Part shown: one piece after another, positions 1 to 5,919 of the stretch
How the letters are laid out: every line of letters starts with the position of its first letter
Numbering within the stretch: the stretch's first letter is position 1
NCBI GenBank assembly: GCA_012270135.1
Contig: JAAXIW010000067.1
Location: forward strand, 1 to 9,216
DNA length: 9,216 bases
Source: Brevundimonas sp.
GTDB lineage: Bacteria > Pseudomonadota > Alphaproteobacteria > Caulobacterales > Caulobacteraceae
Direction of reading: 5' to 3'
Program-made: the position numbers and the translations under genes
Notes under the pieces: generated by a model
Seen by the model: only the letters and a program-made list of their open reading frames with translations
What the model was told of the DNA's origin: nothing
Database searches by the model: none

Positions 1-45
1 CAATGAAGAAACCACGCCGCCAGTGATGAACACATAACGGGCCAT
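1..45 (-). CDS. pyrG: CTP synthase, N-terminal end (partial)
   Basis: Only the first 15 codons lie in the window; the gene continues past the left edge. They read MARYVFITGGVVSSL, the highly conserved opening of CTP synthase (usually MxxYxFVTGGVVSSLGKG), which begins the ATP-binding amidoligase domain. The enzyme makes CTP from UTP, ATP and glutamine in the cytosol, the last step of de novo pyrimidine nucleotide synthesis. The ATG is at 45-43 on the minus strand, and the upstream ribosome binding site is weak. The gene follows secG on the same strand after an 89-nt gap that holds a terminator-like hairpin, so it may have its own promoter. I saw no clear -35/-10 pair. A small GC hairpin (60-64 with 71-75) lies just upstream in its leader. 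Identification rests on the N-terminal signature and the secG neighbour, but that signature is very specific. Confidence 0.93.
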   Translation of the reverse strand, partial: MARYVFITGGVVSSL

Positions 46-100
46 GGGAGATCACTCTACCGCCGATTCGGGCGGCGTAATGCGGAGACTATGAGGGCGG

Positions 101-129
101 GAGAAGAAGGCGGGGATAAGCGCCCCGCC
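101..129 (-). terminator. Putative intrinsic terminator downstream of secG
   Basis: On the minus strand a perfect 7-bp stem GGCGGGG/CCCCGCC (129-123 with 115-109) encloses a 7-nt loop and is followed by the pyrimidine run TTCTTCTC (108-101). It starts 6 nt after the secG stop codon. The T-run is interrupted by C, so termination may be partial, which would leave some read-through into pyrG. Confidence 0.55.
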
Positions 130-134
130 CACTT

Positions 135-554
135 CTATTGCGCCGGAGCCGGCTGGGCCGGAGCGGGCTGGGCGGTCGGCGCCGAGCTGACGAAATCGTC
201 CAGGGTCGGGCCCGTCGGCTGGGCGGGAGCCGCGGCCGGATCGGCCTCGGCGGGCGCCTCGGAGGCGGCCCCGGTCGGAGCCGTCAGGGCGCCGACGGCG
301 TCGCGGTTGACGATCGTCTGGTCCGCGCGGCTGAGGTTGCCGACGATGGTCAGGCCGATGGCGCAGGCGAAGAAGGCCACGCCCAGCCACCAGGTCGTCA
401 CGGTCAGCAAGTTGCCGGCGCCGCGCGCGGTCATGAAGCCCGACGGCCCGCCGCCCATGCCGAGCGCGCCGCCTTCGGAGCGCTGGAGCAGGATCACGCC
501 GGCGAGCGCGATCGAGATGAGGATCATGGCGACGAGGAGAATGGTCTGGAGCAT
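135..554 (-). CDS. secG: Preprotein translocase subunit SecG
   Basis: SecG is the small inner-membrane subunit of the SecYEG channel and assists SecA-driven protein export. The 139-residue product has the family layout: transmembrane helix 1 (about residues 3-22), the conserved cytoplasmic motif LLQRSEGGALG (22-32), a Gly-rich loop with FMTARGAGNLLT (40-51), and transmembrane helix 2 (about 56-73). A long Ala/Pro/Gln-rich hydrophilic tail follows, ending in repeated QPAPA units; such tails are common in alphaproteobacterial SecG and explain a length above the 75-110 residues of many homologues. The ATG at 554-552 is chosen because the first helix starts immediately after it; the ribosome binding site is not obvious. 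The gene lies 186 nt downstream of tpiA and 89 nt upstream of pyrG, all on the minus strand, an order I recall from related alphaproteobacteria. Confidence 0.95.
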   Translation of the reverse strand: MLQTILLVAMILISIALAGVILLQRSEGGALGMGGGPSGFMTARGAGNLLTVTTWWLGVAFFACAIGLTIVGNLSRADQTIVNRDAVGALTAPTGAASEAPAEADPAAAPAQPTGPTLDDFVSSAPTAQPAPAQPAPAQ

Positions 555-640
555 GGCGGCCGATATGTGTGGCGCGAAGCCGCGCCGATCAAGCGGGGGC
601 GTCTATCACCGTTGCGAGACGGGAGCAAACAGGGGTGTGA

Positions 641-741
641 GGCAGCAGGCAGCAGGCAGCAGGCAGCAGGCAGGGCGCACGGGACCGGCTGGTCAGGTCA
701 AGAGAGATCGACCTGCCGCCTGCTGCCCGATACCTGCTGCC
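641..741. repeat. Heptamer tandem repeat with inverted partner between tpiA and secG
   Basis: Positions 641-673 hold 4.7 perfect tandem copies of the heptamer GGCAGCA. Positions 712-741 hold the same heptamer on the opposite strand, partly degenerated but in the same 7-nt register: CCTGCCG, CCTGCTG, CCCGATA, CCTGCTG, then CC. By eye, about 26 of 30 positions of the right arm can pair with the left arm around a 38-nt spacer, so the transcript below tpiA could form a long stem-loop. The right arm reaches the last base of the tpiA stop codon. Possible roles are a 3'-end or processing structure for tpiA mRNA, or a dispersed REP-like intergenic element. No coding sequence is supported in the 186-nt gap. 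Confidence 0.8.
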
Positions 742-1490
742 TAGACAGCGCGGATGATCGGCAGGAAGTCGACGGCCTTCAGCGAGGCCCCGCCAACCAG
801 GGCGCCGCCGACCTCGGGCACGGCCAGAATGTCGCGGGCGTTGTCCGGCTTGACCGAGCCGCCGTAGAGAATCGGCGCGGCGGCGCTGCCGAGACCGAGA
901 CGTTCCAGCATGGCGGCCCGGACGGCGCGGTGCACCTCCTCGATCTGCTCCAGCGTCGGGGTCAGACCGGTGCCGATGGCCCACACCGGCTCGTAAGCCA
1001 CGGCGAAGCCGCCGCCGAGCACGGCCTCCGGCAGGGCGTTCATCACCTGGTCCCGGACGATCTCGACGGCGCGGCCCGCCTTGCGCTGTTCGAGGGTTTC
1101 ACCGACGCAGACGATCGGGGCCAGGCCGGCCGAGACGGCGGCCACGGCCTTGGCCGCGATCAGGCGGTCGGTCTCGCCGAACTCCTGGCGGCGCTCGGAA
1201 TGGCCGACGATGACCAGGCTTGACCCGGCGTCCTTCAGCATCGCGGCCGACACGCCGCCGGTGAAGGCGCCATGGGTTTCGGCCCGGCAGTCCTGCCCGC
1301 CGACCTCGATTGCGCTTCCGTGCGTGGCGGCGGCCATGCGCCCGACCAGGGTGGCGGGCGGGCACAGGGCGACGCGGCAGGCCGCCGGCTCCGCCTCAAG
1401 GGCCTGCCGCAGGGTCGCGACCTCGCCCAGGCTCGCGCCCAGGCCGTTCATTTTCCAGTTGCCGGCGATCAGCTTCACGGATTGTTTCAT
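741..1490 (-). CDS. tpiA: Triose-phosphate isomerase
   Basis: TpiA interconverts dihydroxyacetone phosphate and glyceraldehyde 3-phosphate in glycolysis and gluconeogenesis. The 249-residue protein has the usual length for a TIM barrel and all key residues: Asn11 and Lys13 in AGNWKMN, the electrophilic His97 in IVGHSERR, the catalytic base Glu167 in AYEPVWAIGTG (whose second half is the flexible phosphate-gripping loop 6), the YGGSVKP phosphate-binding segment (209-215) and GGAS near 233-236. The ATG at 1490-1488 is preceded by GAGAGG at 4-nt spacing, and the first strand (VKLIAGNWKMN) begins at once, which supports this start. The gene diverges from the ppiD-like gene; the 145-nt gap between the two start codons must carry both promoters. 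The TAG stop abuts the heptamer inverted repeat. Confidence 0.97.
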   Translation of the reverse strand: MKQSVKLIAGNWKMNGLGASLGEVATLRQALEAEPAACRVALCPPATLVGRMAAATHGSAIEVGGQDCRAETHGAFTGGVSAAMLKDAGSSLVIVGHSERRQEFGETDRLIAAKAVAAVSAGLAPIVCVGETLEQRKAGRAVEIVRDQVMNALPEAVLGGGFAVAYEPVWAIGTGLTPTLEQIEEVHRAVRAAMLERLGLGSAAAPILYGGSVKPDNARDILAVPEVGGALVGGASLKAVDFLPIIRAV

Positions 1491-1557
1491 CCGGCCTCTC
1501 TAGGCGGACCTTTTCACCAAGCCAAGCCGTCCGGGTCGCCGATCCGTCGCCATTGTC

Positions 1558-1586
1558 TTGCCGTGCCCGCCTGTCACCCCCTATAG
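1558..1586 (+). promoter_or_regulatory. Predicted housekeeping promoter for the ppiD-like gene and trpE
   Basis: TTGCCG (1558-1563), a 17-bp spacer and CTATAG (1581-1586) match the Caulobacter-type housekeeping sigma pattern. Transcription would start near 1592, giving a leader of about 45 nt before the ATG at 1636. The -10 region is nearly identical to the one in front of trpG (18 of 20 bases, 1575-1594 against 5308-5327). The promoter position also argues against a translation start at the in-frame TTG at 1558. Confidence 0.6.
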
Positions 1587-1635
1587 GCCGAAGCGACCAA
1601 CACCGTCGCCGCCATCCGCCCAGGACCGCCTTCCC

Positions 1636-2883
1636 ATGATCTCCATGTTCCGCAGTTTCGCGAAGTCGAAGTGGGCGATCGGCCTTCTGGTCCTCGTCGT
1701 CCTGGGCCTGATGGTCACCGGCGGCACGCAGATGGACGTGCTGGGCAGCCTGCAGCCGGCCAAAGTGGTCTCGGCCGGCGACCGCAGCCTGAGCCCGCAA
1801 GAATTCCGCGCCGAGATGGATCGTCGCTTGCAGCGGGTCCAGAACCAGGAACGCCGGGCCGTCACCTATGAAGAACTGCTCGCCGAGGTTCCGCTGGCGT
1901 CGATCCTGAAGGGCCAGGCCGATGAACTGGGCTTCTTCGGCTGGGCCTGGAAGACGGGCATCCGGCCCGGCAACGAACTGATCCTGCGCGTCATCCGGGC
2001 GGAGCCCGCCTTCTTCGACCCTGTCACCCAGCAGTTCAGCGAGCAGGCCTATGAGAGCACGCTGGCGCAAAACAAGATGACGACGGCGCAGAACGAGCGC
2101 GATCTCCGGGACCGCTACACCGGCCTGCACTACGGTTCGGCGGCGACCGCCGGCCTGCGCCTGCCGCGCGTCTACGGCGCCGTCTACGCCAACCAGACCC
2201 AGCAGAGCCGCGACGCGCGCTGGTTCGTCCTGACCCAGGCGATGGCCGGAACCGCGCCGCGCCCGACCGACGCCCAGTTGAACTCCTTCATGAGCCAGCA
2301 CGCCTCGGACCTCCGCACGCCGGAGCTGCGTTCCGGGACCCTGGTGGTCTTCGCCAATCCGGCCGACCAGAACATCGCGATCAGCGAAGAGAAAATCCGC
2401 GCGCGCTACGAGTTCCGCAAGGACACCCTGTCGACCCCCGAGCGCCGCAGCTTCACCACCCTGACCGCGCCGACCCGCGCCGCCGCGGACCGAATCGCCG
2501 CCGCCCTGCGCGCCGGTCAGACCCCGGCGGCCGTCGGCGAGGCCAACGACCTGCAGCCGGCGAACTACACCGAGACGCCCCGCAGCGCGATCGGCGACCC
2601 GGCCGTGGCCGCCGCCGTCTTCGGTCTCGGCGCCGGCGAGGTTTCGGCCCCGGTGCAGGCCCGCGTGGGCTTCGTGGTGGCCAAGGTCACGGACATCCTG
2701 CCCGGCCGCGAGGTGACGCTGGAAGACGCCCGGGACGAGATCGTCGCGGAACTGCGCGGTCAGGAACAGCGGGGCGCGATCGCCCGCCGGGTCGAGGCCT
2801 TCGAGGCGCCCGCCGCGACGGCAAGAGCGGCGACGAGGCCGTCCGCGAGGTCGGGGCCATGGCGGTTCCGATTCCCGCCGTGA
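1636..2883 (+). CDS. ppiD: PpiD/SurA-like peptidyl-prolyl isomerase, N-terminal part (frameshifted)
   Basis: This is the 5' part of an inner-membrane-anchored, periplasm-facing foldase that helps exported proteins fold. From the ATG at 1636 the product opens with a short basic segment and one transmembrane helix (about residues 13-30). A helical SurA_N/PpiD-type chaperone region follows, then a parvulin-like rotamase region (about 240-365) that includes FGLGAGEVSAPVQ and GFVVAKVTDI, as in PpiD proteins. The start at 1636 places the helix at the N-terminus and lies downstream of the promoter; AGGA is 10 nt upstream. Authentic sequence ends near residue 391 (EAFEA). After that the frame reads about 24 unrelated residues to TGA at 2881-2883, while the true continuation is found one frame away, in the entry at 2859-3542. 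Restoring one base would give about 635 residues, close to E. coli PpiD (623). The family call is firm; PpiD as against a divergent SurA is an inference from the anchor. Confidence 0.82.
   Translation: MISMFRSFAKSKWAIGLLVLVVLGLMVTGGTQMDVLGSLQPAKVVSAGDRSLSPQEFRAEMDRRLQRVQNQERRAVTYEELLAEVPLASILKGQADELGFFGWAWKTGIRPGNELILRVIRAEPAFFDPVTQQFSEQAYESTLAQNKMTTAQNERDLRDRYTGLHYGSAATAGLRLPRVYGAVYANQTQQSRDARWFVLTQAMAGTAPRPTDAQLNSFMSQHASDLRTPELRSGTLVVFANPADQNIAISEEKIRARYEFRKDTLSTPERRSFTTLTAPTRAAADRIAAALRAGQTPAAVGEANDLQPANYTETPRSAIGDPAVAAAVFGLGAGEVSAPVQARVGFVVAKVTDILPGREVTLEDARDEIVAELRGQEQRGAIARRVEAFEAPAATARAATRPSARSGPWRFRFPP
2803..2820 (+). other. Frameshift point in the ppiD-like gene (one base missing)
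   Basis: Up to about 2808 the frame beginning at 1636 reads VEAFEA. From about 2811 the frame one base back reads RRDGKSGDEAVREVG and continues as a normal foldase. Adding one base after GAGGCG (for example G, giving GAG GCG GCC CGC CGC GAC) joins the halves smoothly as VEAFEAARRDGKSG. No canonical X-XXY-YYZ slippery heptamer is present, so a deletion or a sequencing indel in this GC-rich stretch is more likely than programmed frameshifting. Confidence 0.85.
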
Positions 2884-3542
2884 GCCGCGAAGGCAGGACC
2901 CGCGACGGTCAGCAGCTCAACGTCCCCGCGCCGGTCCTCGAAGCCATGTGGAAGCTGACGAAAGGGCGCGCCAACGAGCCCGTCGGCCTCGGCGAGGGTC
3001 AGTATTTCGTGGTTCGCGTCGATGAGGTGACGCCCCCGGCCATGCCGTCGCTCGACAGCGTGCGGGACATGGTGACCCAGGCCTGGATCGCCAGCGAGAA
3101 CGTCCGCCTGCTCTCGACGCGCTCCGACGCCCTGACCGAGCGCCTGCGGGCCGGCGAGGACATCGCCGCCGTGGCCGCTTCCGTCGGCGCGACGGTCCAG
3201 ACCGGAACCGGGCTGAAGCAGGAAGAGGACACCATGGCCCGGCTGGGCCGCGGCGTCATGAGCGGCGTGTTCAACGGGAAGTCCGGCCAGGTCTTCTCGC
3301 AGCCCCAGGCCAGCGACGGCGTCGCCATCGGCCGCATCGACCGCATCTCCGCGCCGACCGCGGCGCTGGTCGCCGAGGAAGCGCAGCAGTGGCGGGCCCG
3401 GATCGGCGCCGCCGCCGGCGATCCCTTCCTGAGCGCCAGCGTCTCGGCCGCCGCCGAGCGGATGGACGCGACCTACAACGAGGAACTCGCCCGTCAGGCC
3501 TTGGGCATCACCGAGGCCCCGGCGACACCGGCCGGGCAATGA
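2859..3542 (+). CDS. ppiD: PpiD/SurA-like foldase, C-terminal part (frameshifted)
   Basis: This is the 3' half of the foldase gene that starts at 1636, read in the frame one base back. The coordinates begin at the first in-frame ATG; authentic sequence in this frame can be followed up to about 2811. The 227 residues (QQLNVPAPVLEAMWKLTKG, GEGQYFVVRVDEVTPP, then a long helical C-terminal region ending ITEAPATPAGQ) resemble the second rotamase-like or chaperone region and C-terminal helices of alphaproteobacterial PpiD proteins. Codon use and GC content match the upstream part, and no stop or degradation is visible, so the frameshift is either very recent or an assembly error. The TGA stop at 3540-3542 overlaps the trpE start in an ATGA arrangement, so trpE translation is probably coupled to this frame. 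It is unlikely to be an independent gene. Confidence 0.75.
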   Translation: MAVPIPAVSREGRTRDGQQLNVPAPVLEAMWKLTKGRANEPVGLGEGQYFVVRVDEVTPPAMPSLDSVRDMVTQAWIASENVRLLSTRSDALTERLRAGEDIAAVAASVGATVQTGTGLKQEEDTMARLGRGVMSGVFNGKSGQVFSQPQASDGVAIGRIDRISAPTAALVAEEAQQWRARIGAAAGDPFLSASVSAAAERMDATYNEELARQALGITEAPATPAGQ

Positions 3543-5053
3543 TCCCGGTCGGCGGCTCGCCGTGGCCCGCCTTCGAGGCGGGCTGGGCCGCGGGCCGCGG
3601 CCAGGTGGTGGTGCGGCGGCTCGTCGACGATCTCGAGACGCCGGTTTCGGCCTTCCTCAAGGTCGGGCACGGCCGCACCCACGCCTTCCTGCTGGAGTCG
3701 GTCGAGGGCGGCGCCGTCAACGGCCGCTATTCGATCATCACCCGCGAGCCGGACGTCGTCTGGCGCTGCCGGGACGGACAGGCGGAACTGGCGCGGGGAC
3801 CGGCGGTCGCATCGGGCGCCTTCCTGGCCGAGGCGGGCGATCCGCTGACCTCTCTGCGTCGCCTGATCGCGGCCTCGCGGCTGGACCTGCCCGGCGACCT
3901 GCCGCCGATGGCCGCGGGCCTTTTCGGCGTGTTCGGCTACGACATGGTTCGGCTGCTCGAGCCGCTGGGCGAGGCCAATCCGGACCTTCTCGACCTGCCC
4001 GACGCGGTCCTGACCCGGCCGGCGCTGGTGGCCATCTTCGATTCCGTGAAGCACGAGATCGTGCTGGTCTCCGCCGCCTTCCCCGACAACGGCGAGTCGG
4101 CCCAGGACGCCTATGCGGCGGCCATGCTGCGGCTGGACTCGTTCGAGGCCGACCTGCGGCGGCCGCTGCCCGCCCTGCCCGCGCCGGTCGAGGCGCCGGC
4201 GCCGCCGTTCGCCTCCGCGGTCGACGAGGCGGCCTTCGGGACGATGGTGGCCCGGGCCAAGGACTACATCGCCGCCGGGGACATCTTCCAGGTGGTGCTG
4301 AGCCACCGCTTCGCCGCGCCCTGGGACGGCGACCCGTTCGCCTTCTACCGCTCGCTGCGGCGGCGCAATCCGTCGCCCTATCTGTTCTTCCTCGATTTCG
4401 GCGACTTCCAGCTGGCCGGATCGAGTCCGGAGATTCTGGTGCGGCTGAAGGATGGGCGGGTCACCATCCGCCCGCTGGCCGGGACCCGGCCGCGCGGCGA
4501 CACGCCGGAGCAGGACCGCGCGCTGGAGGCCGAACTGCTGGCGGATCCGAAGGAGCGGGCCGAGCATCTGATGCTGCTCGATCTGGGCCGCAACGATGTC
4601 GGCCGGGTCGCCGCGCCCGGCACGGTCGAGGTCACCGAAAGCTTCAAGGTCGAGCGCTACAGCTCTGTGATGCATATCGTTTCAGACGTGCAGGGGCAGG
4701 CCGATCCGACGCTGGACGCGGTCGATGCGCTGCTGGCCGCCCTGCCCGCCGGCACCCTGTCGGGGGCGCCCAAGGTGCGGGCCATGGAGATCATCGACGA
4801 GCTGGAGGGCGAGAAGCGCGGCGTCGGCTACGGCGGCGGGGTCGGCTATATCTCGGCCGGGGGCGAGGCGGACATCTGCATCGTGCTGAGGACCGCCCTG
4901 TTCGCCGACGGCAGGATCCATGTGCAGGCCGGCGCCGGCGTCGTGGCGGACAGCGACCCGGCGGCGGAATACGCCGAGACGAAGGCCAAGGCGCGGGCCC
5001 CGATGGGCGCGGCGGAAGACGCCTGGCGCTATCCGTTCGGGAACGCCGGCTGA
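3539..5053 (+). CDS. trpE: Anthranilate synthase component I
   Basis: TrpE makes anthranilate from chorismate, using ammonia delivered from glutamine by TrpG; this is the first committed step of tryptophan synthesis. The 504-residue protein has the N-terminal anthranilate synthase domain with LLES (51-54), the element that binds tryptophan for feedback inhibition. The chorismate-binding domain follows, with GDIFQVVLSHRF (247-258), NPSPYLFF (277-284), IRPLAGTRPRG (310-320), DLGRNDVGR (348-356), PAGTLSGAPKVRAMEI (403-418), YGGGVGYIS (431-439) and AGAGVVADSDP (464-474). The ATG at 3539 overlaps the foldase stop by 4 nt and gives the usual family length; there is no strong ribosome binding site, which suits translational coupling. 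trpG is not directly downstream: 274 nt and an antisense small gene intervene. No leader peptide or attenuator was found. Confidence 0.97.
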   Translation: MIPVGGSPWPAFEAGWAAGRGQVVVRRLVDDLETPVSAFLKVGHGRTHAFLLESVEGGAVNGRYSIITREPDVVWRCRDGQAELARGPAVASGAFLAEAGDPLTSLRRLIAASRLDLPGDLPPMAAGLFGVFGYDMVRLLEPLGEANPDLLDLPDAVLTRPALVAIFDSVKHEIVLVSAAFPDNGESAQDAYAAAMLRLDSFEADLRRPLPALPAPVEAPAPPFASAVDEAAFGTMVARAKDYIAAGDIFQVVLSHRFAAPWDGDPFAFYRSLRRRNPSPYLFFLDFGDFQLAGSSPEILVRLKDGRVTIRPLAGTRPRGDTPEQDRALEAELLADPKERAEHLMLLDLGRNDVGRVAAPGTVEVTESFKVERYSSVMHIVSDVQGQADPTLDAVDALLAALPAGTLSGAPKVRAMEIIDELEGEKRGVGYGGGVGYISAGGEADICIVLRTALFADGRIHVQAGAGVVADSDPAAEYAETKAKARAPMGAAEDAWRYPFGNAG

Positions 5054-5223
5054 ACCAGCGGCGGCTCCTCGAACCGCACGCCCGGCCCGAGCACCATGAC
5101 CCCCGCCATCAGCACCGCGGCCATGGCGGCGAGGCCGGCGGCGGCGAGCGCGCCCCACGGGTTCGGACGTCGGACCGGCGCCGCCAGCAAGTCGCGCGCC
5201 TTGTCGATGGTGTTGTCGGCCAT
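5029..5223 (-). CDS. Small single-span membrane protein, function unknown
   Basis: I do not recognise this 64-residue protein. A polar, charged N-terminus (MADNTIDKARDLLAAPVRRP) is followed by one strong transmembrane segment (about 23-47, rich in Ala, Gly, Met, Leu and Val) and a short acidic/proline tail, so it is probably a bitopic inner-membrane protein. Reality is supported by an excellent Shine-Dalgarno sequence, GGGGAGGAG on the minus strand (5236-5228), 4 nt before the ATG, and by a position that fills most of the gap between trpE and trpG. It converges with trpE, and the last 25 nt overlap the trpE 3' end. A CtrA-like site lies 41 nt upstream of its start. The reading frame could be a chance product of high GC content, but the ribosome binding site together with the membrane segment makes a real gene more likely. 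Confidence 0.72.
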   Translation of the reverse strand: MADNTIDKARDLLAAPVRRPNPWGALAAAGLAAMAAVLMAGVMVLGPGVRFEEPPLVQPAFPNG

Positions 5224-5263
5224 GCGGCTCCTCCCCTGAGCGCCCGAGTTCGCCGGATCATGG

Positions 5264-5278
5264 TTAACGAAGACTTAC
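5264..5278. promoter_or_regulatory. CtrA-like binding site (TTAA-N7-TTAC)
   Basis: TTAA (5264-5267), a 7-nt spacer and TTAC (5275-5278) match 7 of the 8 fixed positions of the CtrA motif TTAA-N7-TTAA. The site stands out in an otherwise GC-rich gap. It lies 41 nt upstream of the small minus-strand gene, a spacing suited to activating it, and about 50 nt before the predicted trpG transcription start. CtrA is the master cell-cycle regulator of Caulobacterales; binding here is an inference. Confidence 0.4.
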
Positions 5279-5291
5279 CCCGCAGGACTGC

Positions 5292-5319
5292 TTGGCGCGC
5301 CGCCCCGCACCCCCTAGAA
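5292..5319 (+). promoter_or_regulatory. Predicted promoter of trpGDC, probably leaderless
   Basis: TTGGCG (5292-5297), a 16-bp spacer and CTAGAA (5314-5319) form a housekeeping-type promoter. The -10 context matches the ppiD promoter at 18 of 20 bases. A start site 6-9 nt after the -10 element would fall at or within a few bases of the trpG ATG (5328), so the message would have almost no 5' leader. That fits the lack of a good ribosome binding site. Confidence 0.5.
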
Positions 5320-5327
5320 GCCGAAGC

Positions 5328-5918
5328 ATGATCCTCGTCGTCGACAACTACGACAGCTTCACCTGGAACCTGGTCCACTATCTCGCGGAGCTGGGCGCCG
5401 AGACGCGCGTGGTGCGCAACGACGACCTGACGGCGGCCGAGGCCCTGGCGCTGAAGCCGGAGGCCCTGCTGCTGTCGCCCGGGCCGTGCACGCCGAACGA
5501 GGCCGGGATCTGCCTGCCCCTGCTCGACACCGCGCCGCTGGACATGCCGATCTTCGGCGTCTGCCTCGGACACCAGGCCATGGGTCAGGCCTTCGGCGGC
5601 GACGTTATCCGGGCCAAGAGCCTGATGCACGGCAAGACCTCGCCCATCGCGCACGACGGCAAGAGCGTCTTCACCGGCCTGCCCTCGCCGTTCACGGCGA
5701 CGCGCTACCATTCGCTGGCGGTGAAGCGGGAGACCCTGCCGGACGTCCTGGAGGTCACCGCCTGGACCGAAGACGGCGAGATCATGGGGCTGGCGCACAG
5801 GACGCGGCCGATCCACGGCGTGCAGTTCCACCCGGAGTCGATCGCGACGGAGCATGGCCACGACCTGTTGGCCAACTTCCTCGACCTGGCGGGCATCAAA
5901 CGCACGGCGATGGTCTGA
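5328..5918 (+). CDS. trpG: Anthranilate synthase component II (glutamine amidotransferase)
   Basis: TrpG hydrolyses glutamine and passes ammonia to TrpE for anthranilate formation. In some bacteria the same subunit also serves p-aminobenzoate synthase, which cannot be excluded here. The 196-residue class I glutamine amidotransferase opens with MILVVDNYDSFTWNLVHYL, has the oxyanion-hole segment LSPGPCTP (49-56), and carries the complete catalytic triad: Cys79 in GVCLGHQ, then His168 and Glu170 in VQFHPES. HGKTSPI (101-107) is also typical of the TrpG/PabA group. The ATG at 5328 starts exactly at the conserved first strand. Only a weak AGAAG lies upstream, and the promoter is almost on top of the start. 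The gene leads the trpGDC operon; trpD begins 1 nt after its stop, so the three products are likely made together. Confidence 0.96.
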   Translation: MILVVDNYDSFTWNLVHYLAELGAETRVVRNDDLTAAEALALKPEALLLSPGPCTPNEAGICLPLLDTAPLDMPIFGVCLGHQAMGQAFGGDVIRAKSLMHGKTSPIAHDGKSVFTGLPSPFTATRYHSLAVKRETLPDVLEVTAWTEDGEIMGLAHRTRPIHGVQFHPESIATEHGHDLLANFLDLAGIKRTAMV

Positions 5919-5919
5919 G

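Noticed and set aside
641..741. CRISPR array
   Set aside because: The repeat unit is 7 nt, directly tandem and without spacers of constant length; no cas genes are nearby.
1558..1635. Upstream TTG start extending the foldase by 26 residues
   Set aside because: The extension is Pro/Arg-rich, places the promoter inside the gene and pushes the membrane anchor away from the N-terminus; ATG 1636 fits better.
1396..2301. A 301-codon open frame on the minus strand across tpiA and the foldase gene
   Set aside because: Composition is that of an antisense shadow, it lies over the foldase N-terminus and the divergent promoter region, and it has no recognisable domain or ribosome binding site.
2803..2830. 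Programmed -1 frameshifting in the foldase gene
   Set aside because: No X-XXY-YYZ slippery heptamer or obvious downstream structure at the right distance was seen, and PpiD is not known to need recoding. An indel is simpler.
5224..5327. Trp leader peptide, attenuator or T-box before trpG
   Set aside because: No short frame with consecutive Trp codons and no competing hairpins are visible, and the predicted promoter leaves almost no leader.
3562..5331. A long open frame on the plus strand (589 codons) overlapping trpE
   Set aside because: It is a shadow of trpE in another frame. The peptide is an Arg/Gly/Ala-rich string with no fold or motif, as expected in high-GC DNA, whereas trpE in the overlapping frame has every family motif.
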